A stretch of DNA of 64,000 nt from Mariprofundaceae bacterium. Lineage in GTDB: Bacteria; Pseudomonadota; Zetaproteobacteria; Mariprofundales; Mariprofundaceae. This document shows, in pieces, positions 20,134-29,537 of this stretch (positions are counted from its first letter, which is position 1; each line of letters starts with the position of its first letter). The notes under the pieces were generated by a model. The model searched no databases. It was given only the letters and a program-made list of their open reading frames with translations, and had not been told where the DNA came from. The translations under genes were made by a program, and so were the position numbers. The DNA lies in contig JAJFLC010000012.1 of assembly GCA_021772895.1 (NCBI GenBank), positions 248,001-312,000 on the forward strand. Reading direction: 5' to 3'.

Positions 20134-21951
20134 TTAATAAGGCAGTGCACTATAAGCATAGACCTGCTTTGGGTCGTTGAAACGGGCGAATAGTTCGAGT
20201 CCTTTGATGCCATCAAGCCAAGTTTTTGCGCCCGGTAAGGCAGCAATTATCTTCACTGTATCATGGCCAAGCCATGTGTTGAGTTCACCCAATAGGTTTT
20301 CTGCAAGAAAACCTGCGAACCCCATCTTGGGTTCGATGGAAACTTTGCGATAATCATCTCCCAAGCCCGCATGTTTGGCGGCTGAAGCGACGGCAGCTTT
20401 TAAGTCTCCCAGTTCATCGACGAGACCAAGTTGCTTGGCATCCAGTCCACTCCAGACCCGGCCTTGTGCCAATTGATCGGCACGTTCCGGTTTCATCTTG
20501 CGGCCTTTGGAAACATGTCCGATAAATTCACGGTATACATCGTCTACGCCCATCTGGAAGACTTTGGTGAGTTCAGCATTGAGTGGTCGATCAGAGCGCA
20601 AACCTCCTGCAATTGTGGTTGTGCCCAGACCATCGGTATGGATACCCAGTTTATTCAGGCCCCGGTGCATGTTGGCCATCATCCCAAACACACCGATGGA
20701 GCCTGTGATTGTGGTTGGCTGTGCCCAAATTTCATCGGCAGGCGCTGAAATCCAGTAGCCACCGGATGCTGCAACACTTCCCATGGAGACAATGATTGGT
20801 TTACCTGATGCCTTGACTCGTTCAACTTCTTTACGAATGACTTCGGATGCCAGTGCGCTTCCGCCCGGAGAATCAACTCGCAATACCACTGCCTTGATAC
20901 GCACATCCTGTCTTGCATCACGAAGCAGGCCCGCAATTGTGTCGCCACCAATTGTGCCGGTGGGTTGTTCACCGTTTACAATCGGGCCACTGGCTGTGAC
21001 GACACCAATCAGATTCGGGCTGTCGTTCTGTGGCAGGTTCATGGTGGTTGCACGAAGATAGGTTTTATAATCAATCGTGGTGATATCCGTTGAAGAGTCT
21101 GCACCCATCAGTCCGGCAATGTATGATTCTGCCTCATGTTTGTCAGCCAGCTCATCGACTAACCCTTCAGCCTGCATCAACCGTCCAAAGTTGCCATTAT
21201 GCTTGGCAAGGTAGGTTGAAGGCGCATCCAGCATGGTCTGAATGCGTTCAGGTTTGATGCCACGCATGGCTGCAAGGTCTGTTTTATAGGCTTCCCACAA
21301 TGTTCCTAGCCAGGCTTTGTTCGCGATACGATCGGCATCGGACATATCATCACGAACCAGTGGCTCAGCGGCTGATTTATATTCGCCTGCGCGGAAAAGA
21401 TGGATGTCCACATTCAGTTGCTCCAATGCGGATTTGAAATAGTTCCGATAAAGCGCAAAGCCAGTCAGTTCGATCAAACCCATCGGATGCAGGTAGAGCT
21501 TATCTGCGGTAGCAGCCAGATAGTATTGAGATTGTGTAAAGGCATGACCAGCCACTACAACTGATTTACCACTTTGTTTAAATGATTCGATCGCAACTCG
21601 AAAATTTTGAAGTTTTGCCAGAGGTGCACGTTGTAGATGTTCCAGTTTCAATTGAACCATTTTGATTTTGGGATCATGTTTGGCCAGTTCCAGTGCCTGA
21701 CTTACATCGTCAAGCAATACCTGATCCTGTGAAGGCAAGGAAAATGGAAATGAATCTGAATCAGGTCGAATAATCTGTTCAACCAGTTGCCCTTTGGGTT
21801 CAATGACCAGAACCGTGTTATCCGGGACTTTAGGTTTGCTGGTAAAAAGCACGCTGAGAAAAACGATGAAAAATAACAGGAAGAGTCCATTGATGAAAAC
21901 GGTACGAATGCGGTCTATCCAGCGCATGAGTCCTGAAAAAAATGATTTCAT
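20134..21951 (-). CDS. sppA: Signal peptide peptidase SppA (67-kDa type)
   Basis: 605 residues, the long duplicated form. An N-terminal transmembrane helix (about 17-37) anchors it in the inner membrane with the protease domain in the periplasm. The general base is K192 (RAGEYKSAAEP) in the N-terminal repeat and the nucleophile is S396 (GSVAASGGYWIS) in the C-terminal repeat, matching K209/S409 of E. coli. It degrades cleaved signal peptides. AGGAG precedes the ATG; uppP and lgt diverge from it. Confidence 0.95.
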   Translation of the reverse strand: MKSFFSGLMRWIDRIRTVFINGLFLLFFIVFLSVLFTSKPKVPDNTVLVIEPKGQLVEQIIRPDSDSFPFSLPSQDQVLLDDVSQALELAKHDPKIKMVQLKLEHLQRAPLAKLQNFRVAIESFKQSGKSVVVAGHAFTQSQYYLAATADKLYLHPMGLIELTGFALYRNYFKSALEQLNVDIHLFRAGEYKSAAEPLVRDDMSDADRIANKAWLGTLWEAYKTDLAAMRGIKPERIQTMLDAPSTYLAKHNGNFGRLMQAEGLVDELADKHEAESYIAGLMGADSSTDITTIDYKTYLRATTMNLPQNDSPNLIGVVTASGPIVNGEQPTGTIGGDTIAGLLRDARQDVRIKAVVLRVDSPGGSALASEVIRKEVERVKASGKPIIVSMGSVAASGGYWISAPADEIWAQPTTITGSIGVFGMMANMHRGLNKLGIHTDGLGTTTIAGGLRSDRPLNAELTKVFQMGVDDVYREFIGHVSKGRKMKPERADQLAQGRVWSGLDAKQLGLVDELGDLKAAVASAAKHAGLGDDYRKVSIEPKMGFAGFLAENLLGELNTWLGHDTVKIIAALPGAKTWLDGIKGLELFARFNDPKQVYAYSALPY

Positions 21952-22061
21952 ATCGTTCTCCTAAACCTTGTGTTGATGAAAATACGGGATGCATTTATTC
22001 AACATATTCATTGCCATCATGATCGCTTGGCATGTTGTCAGCAAGCCGTAGGGTGCGCCTT

Positions 22062-22892
22062 ATGATGCAACATGTGCAACCTACAATTGATGCCATCCAG
22101 GCTGCAACCCTTGCCCTAATTCAGGGATTAACAGAATTCCTGCCCATTTCATCCTCCGCACACCTGGCACTGGTGCCACTCTTGTCCGAATGGCCAGATC
22201 AAGGGCTGGCTTTTGATTGCGTGGTACATTTAGGTACATTGACCGCAGTTATTATTTATTTTCGCACAGAACTTTCTCATATGATTATGGGTTTTGGAAA
22301 AACCATTTCATCTCGCTCTCTACAGGTAGACCGCGATGGACAATTGGCATGGTTCATTGGCCTTGCCACGATTCCTGTTGGAATTGCAGGGCTGGCTTTT
22401 AAAGACGTGGTTGAAAATGAATTGCGCTCAATTGAAACCATTGCGTATGCATCGATTTTCTTTGGATTATTGTTGTGGTGGGCAGATCGCACAGGTCAAC
22501 GTAGAAAAGTGGATGATGCATGGACGCTTAAAGATGCCATGGTGGTGGGTCTTGCTCAGGCGGTAGCTTTGATTCCCGGTACATCGCGATCCGGCATTAC
22601 CATGACTGCGGCCTTAATGCTTGGTTATACACGCAAGGCAGCGGCACGTTTTTCATTTTTGCTCTCGATTCCAGTCATCACGCTGGCAGGTGGCTTGAAA
22701 GTAAAAGAGTGGATCGCGGAAGCCAATCATGTTGCGGGCGTTTCTGAATTACTCATTGGCTATGTTGTCTCTGCTATTTCAGCTTATGTTTGTATTCACT
22801 ATTTCCTAAAATTTCTGGATCGTACTGGCATGGGACCATTTGTGATCTACCGCGTTTTACTTGGATTCATTCTTCTTTGGATGGTCTGGTAA
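22062..22892 (+). CDS. uppP: Undecaprenyl-diphosphatase
   Basis: 276 residues, an integral membrane phosphatase that recycles undecaprenyl pyrophosphate for cell-wall synthesis (BacA family, bacitracin resistance). The two signature segments EFLPISSSAHL and PGTSRSGIT are present within a polytopic protein of about eight helices. ATG at 22062 is preferred because AGGG lies about ten bases before it and homologues start here; an in-frame ATG at 22032 would add ten residues. lgt follows after 23 bases. Confidence 0.95.
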   Translation: MMQHVQPTIDAIQAATLALIQGLTEFLPISSSAHLALVPLLSEWPDQGLAFDCVVHLGTLTAVIIYFRTELSHMIMGFGKTISSRSLQVDRDGQLAWFIGLATIPVGIAGLAFKDVVENELRSIETIAYASIFFGLLLWWADRTGQRRKVDDAWTLKDAMVVGLAQAVALIPGTSRSGITMTAALMLGYTRKAAARFSFLLSIPVITLAGGLKVKEWIAEANHVAGVSELLIGYVVSAISAYVCIHYFLKFLDRTGMGPFVIYRVLLGFILLWMVW

Positions 22893-22915
22893 GCGTTCTC
22901 TGTTAGGCTTTTCCG

Positions 22916-23710
22916 ATGCTTGCCCCACACATTGATCCTGTTGCGCTTCAGATTGGCCCGGTAGCTATACATTGGTATGGGCTGATGTATGTGGCTGCGT
23001 TTTTTTTGGCATGGTATCTGACCAAGTATCAGCTGATAGAGCAGGGGGCATGGAACAAGAGCATTACTTCTGAACAGTATGAAGGGCTTTTTACGGCGCT
23101 GATTCTTGGCGTAATTCTTGGTGGGCGTCTTGGCTATATTTTCTTTTATAACTTCGCGTATTACAGCAGTCACCCGCTCGAAATTTTTTATGTCTGGCAG
23201 GGGGGTATGTCTTTCCACGGTGGGCTGATTGGCCCGGTGATTGCCGGTTGGTGGTATTGTAAAAAACATGGGATGCCATTCATGATGTTAATGGATAGAT
23301 TTTTTGTTGTCGCACCACTGGGCCTTGCTTTTGGGCGTATGGGCAACTTTATCAATGGTGAGCTTTGGGGGCGGGTTGTTCCTAACGCTACAGATGTTCC
23401 ATGGGCTATGATTTTTCCAGGGGCCGGGCCTGCCCCAAGACATCCAAGCCAGCTTTATGAGATGGCACTGGAAGGCATCGTATTGTTTCTGATTCTCTGG
23501 TTTACCCGAAAAAAAATATGGCCGAATGGCATGCGTGTTGCCATTTTCCTGATTGGTTATGGGGCGGCTCGAATTTTTTGTGAAAATTTCAGGGAACCTG
23601 ATGCGCATATCGGCTTTCTTTTTGGCTCAATTACGGAAGGCATGCTGCTATCCTTGCCGATGATTGTCATTGGTGCAGCCTGGGCTTACTTTCTTCTAAG
23701 AAAAAAATAA
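22916..23710 (+). CDS. lgt: Prolipoprotein diacylglyceryl transferase
   Basis: 264 residues, seven predicted helices. It transfers diacylglycerol from phosphatidylglycerol to the lipobox cysteine of prolipoproteins. The Lgt signature GRMGNFINGELWGR is present, as are VAIHWYGLMYV and GGRLGYIFFYN. Several lipoprotein substrates are encoded in this window. Probably co-transcribed with uppP. Confidence 0.96.
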   Translation: MLAPHIDPVALQIGPVAIHWYGLMYVAAFFLAWYLTKYQLIEQGAWNKSITSEQYEGLFTALILGVILGGRLGYIFFYNFAYYSSHPLEIFYVWQGGMSFHGGLIGPVIAGWWYCKKHGMPFMMLMDRFFVVAPLGLAFGRMGNFINGELWGRVVPNATDVPWAMIFPGAGPAPRHPSQLYEMALEGIVLFLILWFTRKKIWPNGMRVAIFLIGYGAARIFCENFREPDAHIGFLFGSITEGMLLSLPMIVIGAAWAYFLLRKK

Positions 23711-23788
23711 ATTGAGTGTTGCTATGGTTGATTTACGCCGAAGTTTTATTTAGTCAGTTCTATTGATAAGACAACAAGGGATCTTTTT

Positions 23789-24139
23789 TCAGCATAACGA
23801 TGCGATGATTTCTTTTAGTTTTTTTGGAGATAATGGTTTGCGTAGTACCCCGTTGATAGGGTCAATATCTACATGATCCAATTGCCCCGGACTTCCAGTT
23901 GCGATGTAGCAAGGCACATGCGGATGGCATTTTTTGATTTCATAAGCTGTGGCAAGCCCGCTTTTTCCAGGCATGTTCATGTCTGTGAAAATTACCTTAG
24001 GCAACTGATATTGATCCAAAGTCATGTAGTTCAGGTAGTGGGTTCCTGATACAAAGCCTTTTACATCAAAACCAAATTCCTGAATGAGTGTCTCAAAAAG
24101 GTCGCGATATAGTTGATCATCATCAATAATATGAATCAT
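23789..24139 (-). CDS. Single-domain response regulator
   Basis: 116 residues: a receiver domain only. Acidic pair D6/D7, phosphoacceptor D53 (FTDMNMPGKSG), T/S switch position in ATGSPG and K101 (LRKP). There is no output domain, so it may act by protein contact, as CheY or Spo0F do, or in a phosphorelay. GAGG precedes the ATG. No kinase lies beside it; kinase genes are at 3891 and 49099. Confidence 0.88.
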   Translation of the reverse strand: MIHIIDDDQLYRDLFETLIQEFGFDVKGFVSGTHYLNYMTLDQYQLPKVIFTDMNMPGKSGLATAYEIKKCHPHVPCYIATGSPGQLDHVDIDPINGVLRKPLSPKKLKEIIASLC

Positions 24140-24274
24140 TTTTTACCTCTTTATTACCTTGATAGAATGTTCAGAACAGCCTTTTAATAAGGCAAATACA
24201 ATATGGTTAGTTGTGACATTTATGTCCTCTCACCTTTGAAGATGAGTTTAACACAATGTTTTAAATACATCAAC

Positions 24275-24289
24275 ATGCTTTTAAAGCAT
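24275..24289. promoter_or_regulatory. Palindrome upstream of HTH gene
   Basis: ATGCTTT-T-AAAGCAT, perfect 7-base arms around one T, 32 bases before the probable ATG of the Xre-type regulator. A candidate auto-operator. Confidence 0.4.
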
Positions 24290-24321
24290 TGCATGTAAAT
24301 CACAACGAAATATTGTGCTGT

Positions 24322-24771
24322 ATGGAAATTCACAAGGTTGTTGGCCATAATATTCGGAGTTTACGAAAATCCATTGAGCCGCCTGTCAGTATTAACCGTT
24401 TAGCAACCGCTGCCGAGATTGATCCTGGACAGCTTAGCCGTGCTGAACGCGGGCTGGCAGGACTCTCGCTTCCTGCACTGGTTCGTGTCGCTGAAACCCT
24501 GGGGATTCCAGTCATTCGTCTGATTGATCAGCAGGCGGAAATAATTTCTGAATCTGATCAGGCATATTCATACACAAAAAAGCGTGATCGTTCTTCTTTG
24601 ATCTCCGAGCTGACAGGGTTGATTTTGAGCGGCGTACTCACTGAGCATAAAAACATCAAAACAGGGAAAAACGAAGAGAAGCTGTTACACCAACAGATTC
24701 AGGCAGCCATAGAAGAAGGCGTTATGCGTGGTCAGCTTAAAGCAGAAAATGAATTGGCTCAATTAGAATAA
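24322..24771 (+). CDS. Xre/Cro-C1-type transcriptional regulator
   Basis: 149 residues. An N-terminal helix-turn-helix (VVGHNIRSLRKS...INRLATAAEIDPGQLSRAERG) of about 65 residues is followed by a helical tail rich in Glu/Lys/Gln that may oligomerise. ATG at 24322 is chosen since the domain begins there; a TTG at 24289 is also in frame but would overlap the palindrome. No clear ribosome site is seen, so the start is uncertain and the message may be poorly translated or leaderless. Confidence 0.8.
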   Translation: MEIHKVVGHNIRSLRKSIEPPVSINRLATAAEIDPGQLSRAERGLAGLSLPALVRVAETLGIPVIRLIDQQAEIISESDQAYSYTKKRDRSSLISELTGLILSGVLTEHKNIKTGKNEEKLLHQQIQAAIEEGVMRGQLKAENELAQLE

Positions 24772-24878
24772 AACGGCAATATATAACGATACGCCTCCTT
24801 GAATCTCCTCCTGCAAAAAGATCATGATGGGCTACAATCAATAGTAGAGGCTGAAAGTATGGGTCTCTGGAGGGTGTT

Positions 24879-25427
24879 ATGTATTCCAAATTTTTAAATG
24901 TGACTATTTTTACCCTGGCCTTGGGTCTTTTCACACTCCCTGCTGCCTATGCAGCCAGCAAAGTTGAAATTGATGCGAAAGTAAAAGCTTCAGTGGTTTC
25001 TTTTTATACACAGGTGAAGTCTGGAAAAGAACTGGCGAATAAAGCTGCGGGTATGCTGGTGTTTCCTGAGGTATATAAAGCGGGAATTGGGCTTGGTGGG
25101 GAGTATGGCGAAGGTGCGTTGCTGGTTAAGGGAAAAAAATCCAGTTATTACAGCACTGTAGCAGCCTCTATCGGATTTCAGCTTGGTGCGCAGGTCAAAT
25201 CTCAGGTTATTCTGTTTATGACTAAAAAAGCACTTAAGAAATTTCAAAACAGTGATGGATGGAAAGTCGGTGTTGATGGGAGCATCGCGGTTGCCAACGT
25301 TGGAGCTGGTGGAAAAATTGATACCCATACAGCCAACAAACCTGTGATTGGTTTTATTTTTTCGAATAAAGGTTTGATGTATAATCTTACGTTTGAAGGT
25401 GCAAAAATAAGTAAAATAAGCAGATGA
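24879..25427 (+). CDS. Secreted YSC84/SYLF-domain lipid-binding-like protein
   Basis: 182 residues. Signal peptide (1-25, AAYAA) then a SYLF (YSC84) domain: KSGKELANKAAGMLVFPEVYKAGIG... and the following glycine-rich GGEYGEGALLVKG. In eukaryotes SYLF binds phosphoinositides; bacterial secreted forms are common in proteobacteria and of unknown role. GGAGGGTG precedes the ATG. Confidence 0.85.
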   Translation: MYSKFLNVTIFTLALGLFTLPAAYAASKVEIDAKVKASVVSFYTQVKSGKELANKAAGMLVFPEVYKAGIGLGGEYGEGALLVKGKKSSYYSTVAASIGFQLGAQVKSQVILFMTKKALKKFQNSDGWKVGVDGSIAVANVGAGGKIDTHTANKPVIGFIFSNKGLMYNLTFEGAKISKISR

Positions 25428-25504
25428 TTATGTTTTGACTACAATGACTTGGTATTGTCATATTTCATTCATAGTATGCATCGATTAATTTTTGGAGAAC
25501 AGCC

Positions 25505-25840
25505 ATGCTTCGTTTTACATTCATTCTTTTGCCTTTCATGTTGATGTTTTCCGGGCAGGCTTTTGCCAAAAGCCTGACTTATACCATTGATCATGGAACT
25601 GTAGGGGTTATCACCAGTAAAACGGAAAAAGCTCGCCTGGTTGTGCAGGCAGCAGGTGATTGTAAAGAGATTGTCTACTCTATTGTTGCTGATGGTGTGT
25701 TAGCGGCCTCTGGTAGCTTTAATCTTAAAAAACCGTTATCCATGCCTCTGGATTACACGATACTTACACTTTCATGTACCAATGCAGCAGTGATTGTTGC
25801 GGTTGATCAGGCAGGTGATTCTGGCCCGCTCGGCTTTTAA
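25505..25840 (+). CDS. Small secreted protein of unknown function
   Basis: 111 residues with a clear signal peptide (cleavage near GQAFAKS). The mature region is beta-rich with two cysteines (CKEI, LSCTN) that could form a disulfide. GGAG precedes the ATG. No family recognised. Its stop overlaps the end of the convergent ychJ-like gene by four bases. Confidence 0.65.
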   Translation: MLRFTFILLPFMLMFSGQAFAKSLTYTIDHGTVGVITSKTEKARLVVQAAGDCKEIVYSIVADGVLAASGSFNLKKPLSMPLDYTILTLSCTNAAVIVAVDQAGDSGPLGF

Positions 25841-26313
25841 TTAATTGAGCCACAACAGCGTTTAAATTTTTTACCGCTGCCGCAAGGGCAAGGCTCGTTT
25901 CTACCAATATCACTGACCTTGCATTGACCATCCAGATAGAGCCAACGGTTGTTTTTCTCTGGACTGCCTGAAAGTTCACTGCGTATAAATCGACTGGTTT
26001 CATGCAATGATTTGCCTTTGCTGCCATCGCAAAAGCTGGCAATAAATTCGACGCTTCCCTGTTGATCATTTGGTTGCCCTTTGTGTGTGCGTACAATTTT
26101 CAGGTTAATCCATCTCAATGTTGTGCCACCAAGGTTTTCGGGGCAGGAATCCGGATGCCAGGTATCCTGAAGATAATCATATTTCTTCAGTACATAAGCA
26201 GTATAGCGTGAGCGCATAAGTGCTTCAGCCGTTGGGGCGAATGCTTTCCCACTCAAAAAGATTTCGCAGCAGGACTCCAGTGATTCACCGGATCCACATG
26301 GGCAGACATTCAA
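25837..26313 (-). CDS. YchJ-family SEC-C domain protein
   Basis: 158 residues. CPCGSG zinc-binding SEC-C motifs occur at both ends (residues 4-9 and about 142-147, the latter followed by KKFKRCCG), flanking an NTF2-like core ([18 protein letters not shown], the YchJ signature). Zinc binding is expected; the molecular role of YchJ is not established. The start overlaps the stop of the DUF1499 gene, making a two-gene operon. Confidence 0.88.
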   Translation of the reverse strand: MNVCPCGSGESLESCCEIFLSGKAFAPTAEALMRSRYTAYVLKKYDYLQDTWHPDSCPENLGGTTLRWINLKIVRTHKGQPNDQQGSVEFIASFCDGSKGKSLHETSRFIRSELSGSPEKNNRWLYLDGQCKVSDIGRNEPCPCGSGKKFKRCCGSIN

Positions 26314-26786
26314 GGATGCCGCCTGAAATCACTTTTTATTGTTTCAATTCGTTTTCGATTGGCACCAAAATCTGAGTGCCCCATCCGTGAGGCTGATCTT
26401 AAGTGAATCTGGAAAGATTCACGATTGAGTCGAATTTCAACATCATCTACAAATCGGAAAAATGTTGAGGTAAACTCAGCGTGTAAATAAGTGTCTGTTT
26501 CCGAGATGATGATGCCGCCGTTTGTTTTGATTGAATCACGGATTTGCTTCCAGGTAGTGAGTAGCTCTTTTTCACTGGTTTTTATCGCGGTAATATCATG
26601 CTTTGCTTGTTTGCCTGTATAGGATTCACTGCAAACACAGTTGGGTTTATTTGGGCAAGGTGCAAGTTTTCCATGGGTGAGTCCGATGGTGTCCGGTTTG
26701 CTTTGTGAGAGCCAACCAAGAGCCAGAAAGAGTAGTACAATTAATCCTGATAATATCAATGCGCCTGCGGCTAGTTTAACCACCAT
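26310..26786 (-). CDS. DUF1499 family membrane-anchored protein
   Basis: 158 residues. A transmembrane helix (about 5-27) and an extracytoplasmic DUF1499 domain with the typical [15 protein letters not shown] near its start and the [10 protein letters not shown] and [19 protein letters not shown] segments at its end. Function unknown. First gene of a pair with the YchJ-like gene. Confidence 0.85.
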   Translation of the reverse strand: MVVKLAAGALILSGLIVLLFLALGWLSQSKPDTIGLTHGKLAPCPNKPNCVCSESYTGKQAKHDITAIKTSEKELLTTWKQIRDSIKTNGGIIISETDTYLHAEFTSTFFRFVDDVEIRLNRESFQIHLRSASRMGHSDFGANRKRIETIKSDFRRHP

Positions 26787-27070
26787 TTTATATTCCCCCG
26801 AAATTTTTCAGAGCAACAGCTTAAATGCTGGTAAAACATTCAACAAGGCAAGGTTGTTTTCGGTTTCTATGGATATTTTGAAAAATCACGCCCATGTAGT
26901 TTTGCCTTTGCTCATAAAATCAGATACTTCGCGTGCATGACTTTGGCAGACCATTCATGGCTTGCATGAATACTTTGGCTTTTTCAGAGCATCTTATGAA
27001 AATATTTAGGTTTTATTTATGGCGTGGTTTTTGGCATGCTTAGCACATCTTTATTCAGGGGTTTTTATTT

Positions 27071-27514
27071 ATGGGTCTTTCCTGTTTTATCAAATTGGTC
27101 ATAGGTGCAGCGCTGCTTTCGGTTTTGGGTTTCTTTGTTGAGCCCTATCTTGGTCTGGACAAGGCACCTGTTGGATCGATTTTGGCTGTTGGTCTTTTTC
27201 TCGGTGTTATCATTGGCGGTATGGCAACAGTTCTTTATCCATCTTCTGGGGAGCGTGGGTTTTCATCTGACGTTGGAACTGTTTACGTTGGTAACCTTCC
27301 TTTTAGTGCTACAAAGGAAGATGTTGAAGACCTGTTTGGACCGTACGGAAGTGTTCATGCTGTGAGACTTGTAACGGGTCCGAACCGTCGCTCAAAAGGT
27401 TATGGTTTTGTAGAAATGGATGCAGAAGGTGCAAAAGAAGCACTTAAACTGAATGGTGTTGATATGGATGGTCGAAAGCTTCGTATCAATGAAGCCAAAG
27501 AGAAGGGTGCATAG
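27071..27514 (+). CDS. Membrane-anchored RRM RNA-binding protein
   Basis: 147 residues. Two hydrophobic helices (about 5-23 and 35-56) are followed by a complete RNA recognition motif with RNP2 VYVGNL (71-76) and RNP1 KGYGFVEM (109-116). The C-terminal NEAKEKGA is the usual end of bacterial RRM proteins. This architecture would hold an RNA-binding domain at the inner face of the membrane. A long upstream non-coding stretch (284 bases) could be a regulated leader. A terminator follows. Confidence 0.85.
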   Translation: MGLSCFIKLVIGAALLSVLGFFVEPYLGLDKAPVGSILAVGLFLGVIIGGMATVLYPSSGERGFSSDVGTVYVGNLPFSATKEDVEDLFGPYGSVHAVRLVTGPNRRSKGYGFVEMDAEGAKEALKLNGVDMDGRKLRINEAKEKGA

Positions 27515-27541
27515 AACCGCTTTTTCTCATTCTTTATAATG

Positions 27542-27571
27542 AAAAGGGATTGCTTCGGCAGTCCTTTTTTT
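27542..27571 (+). terminator. Terminator after membrane RRM gene
   Basis: A 12-pair stem (27542-27553 with 27558-27569, two G-U pairs) closed by a TTCG tetraloop and ending in a run of seven T. Confidence 0.88.
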
Positions 27572-27593
27572 GCTTTGTTCTGCCGCTAGCCAG

Positions 27594-28151
27594 CTATCGA
27601 ACCAGTGTTACACCAGTGAAGTAGGGGTGAAGGTTAGCCAGTCCAACATAAACAATCGCACTGATCACCATAGCCATTGCATCATAGCGTAAAGATACAC
27701 GTTGGCCGGAAGGTTTGGCTCCGCGTCTATTGGCAGACAACATGTCAAACAACGCATAAACAAGGAAACAGGCAAACAAAATCATGGAGGCTTTATCACC
27801 ATTGCTAAACAGGTGGCCCGCTGACCAGAAAGTGATGCCCCAGAGCATCGGATGTGCGGTGAAATGCTTCAAGTTTGATTTTATTTCACTTGCAATGAGG
27901 CAATAGAGTGCAAGCAGCATTGAAATGTTTGTTACAACGTAACTCCAGGCCGGGGGCTCCCAAACAGGAATAAATGCAGCCTCGCCTTTACCTATCACAA
28001 CCAGTGTAAGACCACAAAATGAAATCAGTGCGTAAATACCCTTGTAAGGCTTCTCTCCCAGTTTTTCAAACAATCCGTTGCGCAGGGCTGGGAGTGTAGG
28101 CATCAGGTGCATTGCAAAAAAAATAGTCAGCCCCAAAATCATTGTTTCCAT
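27594..28151 (-). CDS. NnrU family membrane protein
   Basis: 185 residues, five or six hydrophobic helices. The spacing of HLMPTLPALRNGL, the isoprenylcysteine methyltransferase-like HFTAHPMLWGITFWSAGHLFSNGD segment region and the family length match NnrU, first linked to nitric-oxide reductase operons but also widespread without them. No denitrification genes are near. It is a single gene, convergent to the RRM gene. Confidence 0.85.
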   Translation of the reverse strand: METMILGLTIFFAMHLMPTLPALRNGLFEKLGEKPYKGIYALISFCGLTLVVIGKGEAAFIPVWEPPAWSYVVTNISMLLALYCLIASEIKSNLKHFTAHPMLWGITFWSAGHLFSNGDKASMILFACFLVYALFDMLSANRRGAKPSGQRVSLRYDAMAMVISAIVYVGLANLHPYFTGVTLVR

Positions 28152-28355
28152 CTGTGACCCTCCAATGATCTAAGTATATTAATCATAGCCTATAATTTAT
28201 GAATCGGCAGGATATGTATATGCTCTGCATATTCGATATCAGAGTTAAATTCGCGGAATGTGCAGAAATGGGATAGTTCGTATATAGTAAAAAGCGGAAA
28301 ATGATTTCCTTGTGTTCACACTATGATGTTTAAGGGCTTAACTGAGGTGTAAATT

Positions 28356-28781
28356 GTGAAAATCCGTTGCATACAAATATTAGTGATAATATTCATTGTA
28401 TCTTTAAATTCATCCGTGTCCTTTTCCGGTGAAGCTTTGGAGAAGGATAGGGTTTTACACTTCGATCAGCCTCAAGCGCCATTAAAAGAACTAAATTTCA
28501 AGCATAAACATGAATTAAAGCCAGTTCCCAATGATCTTCGTATCGTTGAAATTTCTTATTTAAGTAATGATGTCGGAGAGCGTTGGGCAATCGCAACGTT
28601 TGAAAACAAATCAGCTGGGCAAAGGTTTCTTAAAAACAAGTCAATTGTTGCAACATTTGCGGATGGTGTACAAACCAATAGTCTTAATCTTAATGAAACA
28701 CTCAAAGGAAATGAACGCTTATCAAAAGCCGTTTTTTTTGGCGTTTACCCGTTTCCCATTGTGAGTGTGCAGATAGAGTAG
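28356..28781 (+). CDS. Secreted hypothetical protein
   Basis: 141 residues, GTG start with GAGGTG nine bases before it. A hydrophobic signal segment (about 6-24) ends at SSVSFSGEA. The mature part contains no recognised domain; beta-rich C-terminal half. Low GC compared with neighbours. Its stop abuts the convergent DUF523 gene with no spacer. Confidence 0.6.
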   Translation: MKIRCIQILVIIFIVSLNSSVSFSGEALEKDRVLHFDQPQAPLKELNFKHKHELKPVPNDLRIVEISYLSNDVGERWAIATFENKSAGQRFLKNKSIVATFADGVQTNSLNLNETLKGNERLSKAVFFGVYPFPIVSVQIE

Positions 28782-29243
28782 TTATTTGGTTGTTTCAAGG
28801 CTGGCTGCTACCTGATCCAGATCATTTTCACTAAATACATGGATACCGTTTTTTTCCAGGAGTTTGGTGGTAATCCCTTGTCCGGGAATCTTTGTATGTG
28901 AAAAACTTCCATCATGAATCAGAGAGCTTCCACAAGAGGGGCTACCCTCTTTTAGAATGGCTATGCGGATATTGTGCTGTTTGCAAAGTGTTAAAGCTTT
29001 TTGTGCGCCTTGCTCAAACGCTGAAGTCACATCTTCGCCTTTGATATTGATAACACGTTTATCGGTTTGAATTTCAGCCGGTGGCCGAGGTACAGGGAGT
29101 CCACCAGTCACTTCAGGACAGATGATTATTAATCGACCTTCTTTTTTCCATTTCTCAATGAATTTTGAGTTTTTTTTGCTATTTCTACCATCAAAACGCA
29201 CATTTTCGCCCACTAAACATGCAGAAATCATAATTTTCTTCAT
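28782..29243 (-). CDS. DUF523 family protein
   Basis: 153 residues. The family signature SACLVGENVRFDGR is at the N-terminus, CPEVTGGLPVPRPPAEI in the middle, and LKEGSPSCGSS, with conserved cysteines, near residue 100. Function of DUF523 is not established; conserved cysteines suggest metal or cluster binding. Single gene. Confidence 0.87.
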   Translation of the reverse strand: MKKIMISACLVGENVRFDGRNSKKNSKFIEKWKKEGRLIIICPEVTGGLPVPRPPAEIQTDKRVINIKGEDVTSAFEQGAQKALTLCKQHNIRIAILKEGSPSCGSSLIHDGSFSHTKIPGQGITTKLLEKNGIHVFSENDLDQVAASLETTK

Positions 29244-29537
29244 TGGGCTAAAAATTTAAAGGCCTCTGTAAATGGATTATGACCTACCGATAAGGTCGAA
29301 TCAAAGGTGCTCTGGTTAATATATGATAGATCGGCCATAGCCTAAGATTAGCTATAATATCACTTTAAAGCACGCGCATTATAGGGAGCATCACAGATGG
29401 AAAGTAATAGAGGGATTCTGCGTATGCTGGTTAAATCGACTACCCATTATGAAATGAAACCAGCCTGGTTCGGTCAAAAGTGATTATTCACAAAACAATA
29501 TAAATTGACTATTCTTGCTACGGTAGGGAGTGAAGAA
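29244..29537. other. Intergenic region with promoter-like box
   Basis: 294 bases between the divergent DUF523 and Sel1 genes. A perfect TATAAT lies at 29353-29358 on the plus strand without a good -35 match. A 28-codon reading frame (29397-29483) with GGGAG before its ATG lies downstream of it; I could not support it as a gene. Nothing else recognised. Confidence 0.4.

Noticed and set aside
29397-29483. 28-codon frame with GGGAG before its ATG
   Set aside because: Too short to judge; no conservation data. Left as a possibility in the intergenic entry.
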